Assembly (NCBI GenBank): GCA_948805675.1
Contig: CAQIBN010000020.1
Span: forward strand, 1-14,371
DNA length: 14,371 nucleotides
Direction of reading: 5' to 3'
Origin: an uncultured Clostridia bacterium
GTDB lineage: Bacteria > Bacillota > Clostridia > TANB77 > CAG-508
Below, piece by piece: positions 12,477-14,371 of the stretch. How positions within the stretch are numbered: the first letter of the stretch is position 1; each line of letters starts with the position of its first letter. The notes below the pieces were generated by a model. That model had not been told where the DNA came from, made no database searches, and saw nothing but the letters and a program-made list of their open reading frames with translations. The position numbers and the translations under genes are program-made.

Positions 12477-13424
12477 ATGAAAAATATAATAGATAGATTA
12501 AATGAAAAAATAACTAAATTAGAAAGTCCAATTGTGGTAGGATTAGACCCTGTATTATCTGAAATACCAGATTGCTATAAAGCAAATTTAGAAAAATCAG
12601 AAAATAAGTTTCAGGATATATCGAATATTATAGTAAATTTTAATAAAGATATAATAGATAGTATTAAAGATTTGGTTCCAGCAGTAAAGCCTCAAATGGC
12701 TTTCTATGAAATGTATGGAGAATATGGAATAAAAGCTTTTACAGATACTGTAAAATATGCAAAATCAAGAGGATTGTTTGTTATAGAAGATGCAAAAAGA
12801 AATGATATTGGTAATACGGCTAAAGCATATGCTACAGGACATTTAGGAAAGGTTGATATTGGAAATGGGAAATTAGAGGAGTCTTTTGGAGTTGATTTTA
12901 TAACTGTTTCTCCATACCTAGGACTTGATAGTATACTTCCATTTATAGAAGAATGTAAAAAAAATGATAAAGGAATTTTTGTATTAGTAAAAACATCAAA
13001 TCCGTCAAGTGCAGATATACAAGATAAAAAAGATTCTAATGGAAAAACAATATATGAAAGTGTAGCAAGTTTTGTAAAAAGAGAAGCAGATAATTTAGTA
13101 GGAGAAACAGGTTATTCTCCTATAGGAGCAGTTGTTGGTGCAACTTTTCCAGAAGAGGCATTAAGTTTAAGAAAAATAATGAGTAATAGTATTTTTCTAG
13201 TTCCTGGATATGGAGCACAGGGAGGAACAGCAAAAGATGTAATGAATTGTTTTAATAAAGATGGATTGGGGGCTTTAATAAATTCATCGAGAGGAATTAT
13301 CTATGCATATAAAAAACAATTTAAGTCTTATAAATGTAGTGTAGAGGATTATAAAAGATGTACTAGAGATGCGACTATAAAAATGAAAGATGATATAATT
13401 TCAAATTTAAAAAAGAACATTTAA
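12477..13424 (+). CDS. pyrF: Orotidine 5'-phosphate decarboxylase, long bacterial subtype
   Basis: This 315-residue enzyme catalyses the last step of UMP synthesis and belongs to the long subfamily typical of clostridia and actinobacteria, distinct from the short archaeal-like copy upstream. Key residues: D24 in VVGLDPVL, K71 in AVKPQMAFYE, the D105-K107-D110 triad in EDAKRNDIGNTA, VSPYLGLDS (144-152), VKTSNPSS, then VPGYGAQGGTAKD and INSSRGIIYAY with the phosphate-binding arginine. A GAGGAG site lies about seven bases before the ATG. It closes the co-directional run that began with the desulfurase-like gene, after the decayed fragment. Since the other pyrF is frameshifted, this is presumably the working copy. 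Confidence 0.95.
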   Translation: MKNIIDRLNEKITKLESPIVVGLDPVLSEIPDCYKANLEKSENKFQDISNIIVNFNKDIIDSIKDLVPAVKPQMAFYEMYGEYGIKAFTDTVKYAKSRGLFVIEDAKRNDIGNTAKAYATGHLGKVDIGNGKLEESFGVDFITVSPYLGLDSILPFIEECKKNDKGIFVLVKTSNPSSADIQDKKDSNGKTIYESVASFVKREADNLVGETGYSPIGAVVGATFPEEALSLRKIMSNSIFLVPGYGAQGGTAKDVMNCFNKDGLGALINSSRGIIYAYKKQFKSYKCSVEDYKRCTRDATIKMKDDIISNLKKNI

Positions 13425-13571
13425 TAAAAAATAAATTTGAAATTATACATAAAATATGATATAACACTCAAATAGTTTATAATAAAAATATGTTCAAATG
13501 CTATTAAATCAATACTTTCAAAGAATGAGAAAAGTTGTAAAAATAAAAAATGCTACTAATAAGATACTAAC

Positions 13572-13600
13572 CTTATAGAGTTTTATACAATCTTATAGAG
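13572..13600. repeat. Direct repeat CTTATAGAG, 20 bp apart
   Basis: CTTATAGAG occurs at 13572-13580 and 13592-13600, each followed by TTTT or CTTTT. Two helical turns separate them, as for paired protein sites. The gap 13425-13723 otherwise shows only AT-rich DNA and a weak hairpin (GAAAAA/TTTTTC near 13611-13634) followed by TTTT, which might end the pyrF transcript. Confidence 0.35.
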
Positions 13601-13700
13601 CTTTTTAATGGAAAAAGATAAGACAAAGTTTTTCTTTTAAAAATATTAAAAAAGAGGTTTACAAAATGCTTTTTTGCTTATTATTTTTGAACTATTTTCA

Positions 13701-13729
13701 TATACATTTTTTTATAATAATGTTATAAT
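13701..13729 (+). promoter_or_regulatory. Promoter of the HAD phosphatase gene
   Basis: A perfect TATAAT -10 box (13724-13729) has a moderate -35 match, TATACA (13701-13706), exactly 17 bases upstream. Transcription would begin near 13736, inside the inverted repeat that follows. Confidence 0.6.
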
Positions 13730-13732
13730 GAG

Positions 13733-13758
13733 AACGATAACAATAGTAAGTTGTCGTT
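13733..13758. promoter_or_regulatory. Inverted repeat at the transcription start (possible operator)
   Basis: AACGATAAC (13733-13741) and GTTGTCGTT (13750-13758) are inverted repeats with one G-U-compatible mismatch and an eight-base spacer. The repeat begins four bases after the -10 box, where a repressor would block transcription. It could also fold as a hairpin at the very 5' end of the mRNA. The regulator is not evident. Confidence 0.45.
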
Positions 13759-13805
13759 ATAATTGACCTTTTAAATTGATGAACAGAAATTAAAGGAAAA
13801 GTAAA

Positions 13806-14300
13806 ATGAATGTTATATTTTTAGATGTAGATGGAGTTTTAAACTCAGTTAGTAATTTAATTAAAGTATATAATGAAACACATAAATCTCATTCTGGATA
13901 TTCATATCCGTTTGACCCTGATTGCTTAGAAAATTTAAAAGAATTAGTGGCAGTAACAAAATCTAACTTAGTAATTTCTTCTAATTGGAGATATTCTCAA
14001 AAAGGAATGGAAAAATTGTTAAAGACATTAAGCAAATATGACTTAGACAAATTAGTAATTGGCTGTACACCAGCTTTAGGATTAAGTAGATGTACAGAAA
14101 TAAAAAAATATTTATCTGATTTTAAACTTGCTGATACTGTTAATTTTGTTATATTAGATGATGACAGAGATATAAAAGATTTATCACAATATTTAGTACA
14201 TACAGACAGGCAAGTTGGACTTACTAAAGAAAATGTACAACAAGCAATTAAAAAATTAACAAGATTATATATTAAAGAAGATGATGATTTTGAAAGATAA
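13806..14300 (+). CDS. HAD-superfamily hydrolase (HAD_SAK_2-like)
   Basis: A 164-residue single-domain haloacid-dehalogenase-fold phosphatase. FLDVDGVLNS (5-14) supplies the nucleophile D7 and acid/base D9; LVISSNWR (55-62) is motif II; FVILDDDRD (114-122) is motif IV with the magnesium-binding aspartates; VHTDRQVGLT (131-140) follows. The SSNWR motif and the HTD-x-x-x-GLT ending are typical of the small HAD proteins related to the phosphatase module of RNA-repair proteins. There is no cap domain, so it may act on a large or exposed phosphate, but the substrate is unknown. An AAAGGAAAAG ribosome site precedes the ATG. It has its own promoter and operator-like repeat, and a further gene follows after 38 bases. 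Confidence 0.88.
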   Translation: MNVIFLDVDGVLNSVSNLIKVYNETHKSHSGYSYPFDPDCLENLKELVAVTKSNLVISSNWRYSQKGMEKLLKTLSKYDLDKLVIGCTPALGLSRCTEIKKYLSDFKLADTVNFVILDDDRDIKDLSQYLVHTDRQVGLTKENVQQAIKKLTRLYIKEDDDFER

Positions 14301-14338
14301 TTATTTTTACAACTTACAATTTGAAAGGGGATAAAGTT

Positions 14339-14371
14339 ATGGCAAGAATATTAAAAAACAAAGAATTAGTA
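14339..14371 (+). CDS. Start of a further gene (11 codons, cut by window edge)
   Basis: An ATG eight bases after GAAAGGGG opens MARILKNKELV and runs off the window. It lies 38 bases after the HAD gene in the same orientation, so it is likely co-transcribed. Too short to identify. Confidence 0.6.
   Translation, partial: MARILKNKELV

Noticed and set aside
1136..13566. The 10-mer AATAAGATAC (or its complement) near 1139-1148 and near 13556-13565, as possible ends of one large element
   Set aside because: A 10-base match is expected by chance in DNA this AT-rich, and core housekeeping operons lie between the two sites.
1..14371. TGA read as tryptophan (Mollicute-like code)
   Set aside because: Conserved proteins use TGG for Trp, and restoring the broken frames does not require reading TGA as sense.
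1..14371. CRISPR array, tRNA or rRNA genes
   Set aside because: No regularly spaced repeats and no recognisable tRNA or rRNA sequence were found on either strand.

Overview
The window looks like chromosome from a very AT-rich, low-GC Gram-positive bacterium of the Clostridia/Firmicutes type. Shine-Dalgarno sites are strong (AGGAGG class), and several promoters have TTGA-type -35 boxes 17 bp from TATAAT-like -10 boxes. Trp is encoded by TGG and TGA is a stop, so this is not a Mollicute code. The ribosomal-protein clusters have Firmicutes order, and there is a SpoIIID-like sporulation regulator. No tRNA, rRNA, CRISPR array or intact insertion sequence was seen.

Layout. Positions 1-1213 look like the end of a mobile element: the first 62 codons of a MobV/Pre relaxase (minus strand), a divergent unknown membrane protein, and a short repeat-bearing segment abutting the 3' end of rpsI. 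Positions 1214-2285 hold the rplM-rpsI operon (minus strand), with its terminator, a recognisable promoter and a structured leader. Positions 2286-5808 hold a decayed reading frame, then an ECF-like sigma factor carrying its own C-terminal membrane domain, then a membrane-anchored VWA/MIDAS protein and a strong terminator. I think this pair is the most interesting system here. Positions 5928-7389 hold infC-rpmI-rplT, with promoter, attenuator leader, a probable AUA start codon for infC, and a possible pseudoknot before rpmI. Positions 7390-8035 hold a candidate structured RNA, the spoIIID-like gene and its terminator. Positions 8084-9031 encode an M19 dipeptidase, followed by a possible 36-residue peptide gene with its own terminator.

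Positions 9491-13424 form a run of co-directional genes: a class V aminotransferase / cysteine desulfurase-like enzyme, an 88-aa unknown, an archaeal-type OMP decarboxylase broken by a one-base shift, a dTMP kinase, a decayed fragment, and a second, intact OMP decarboxylase of the long bacterial subtype. Two unrelated-in-detail pyrF genes, one broken, lie about 0.9 kb apart; the intact one probably carries UMP synthesis. From 13724 a promoter with an inverted repeat precedes a HAD-superfamily phosphatase, and a further gene begins at the right edge.

The ribosomal operons appear autoregulated (L13-type leader, L20-type attenuator, IF3 start-codon control). The sigma/VWA pair appears to be a self-contained membrane-to-transcription signalling unit. 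All functional statements rest on motif recognition by eye; no database search was possible.
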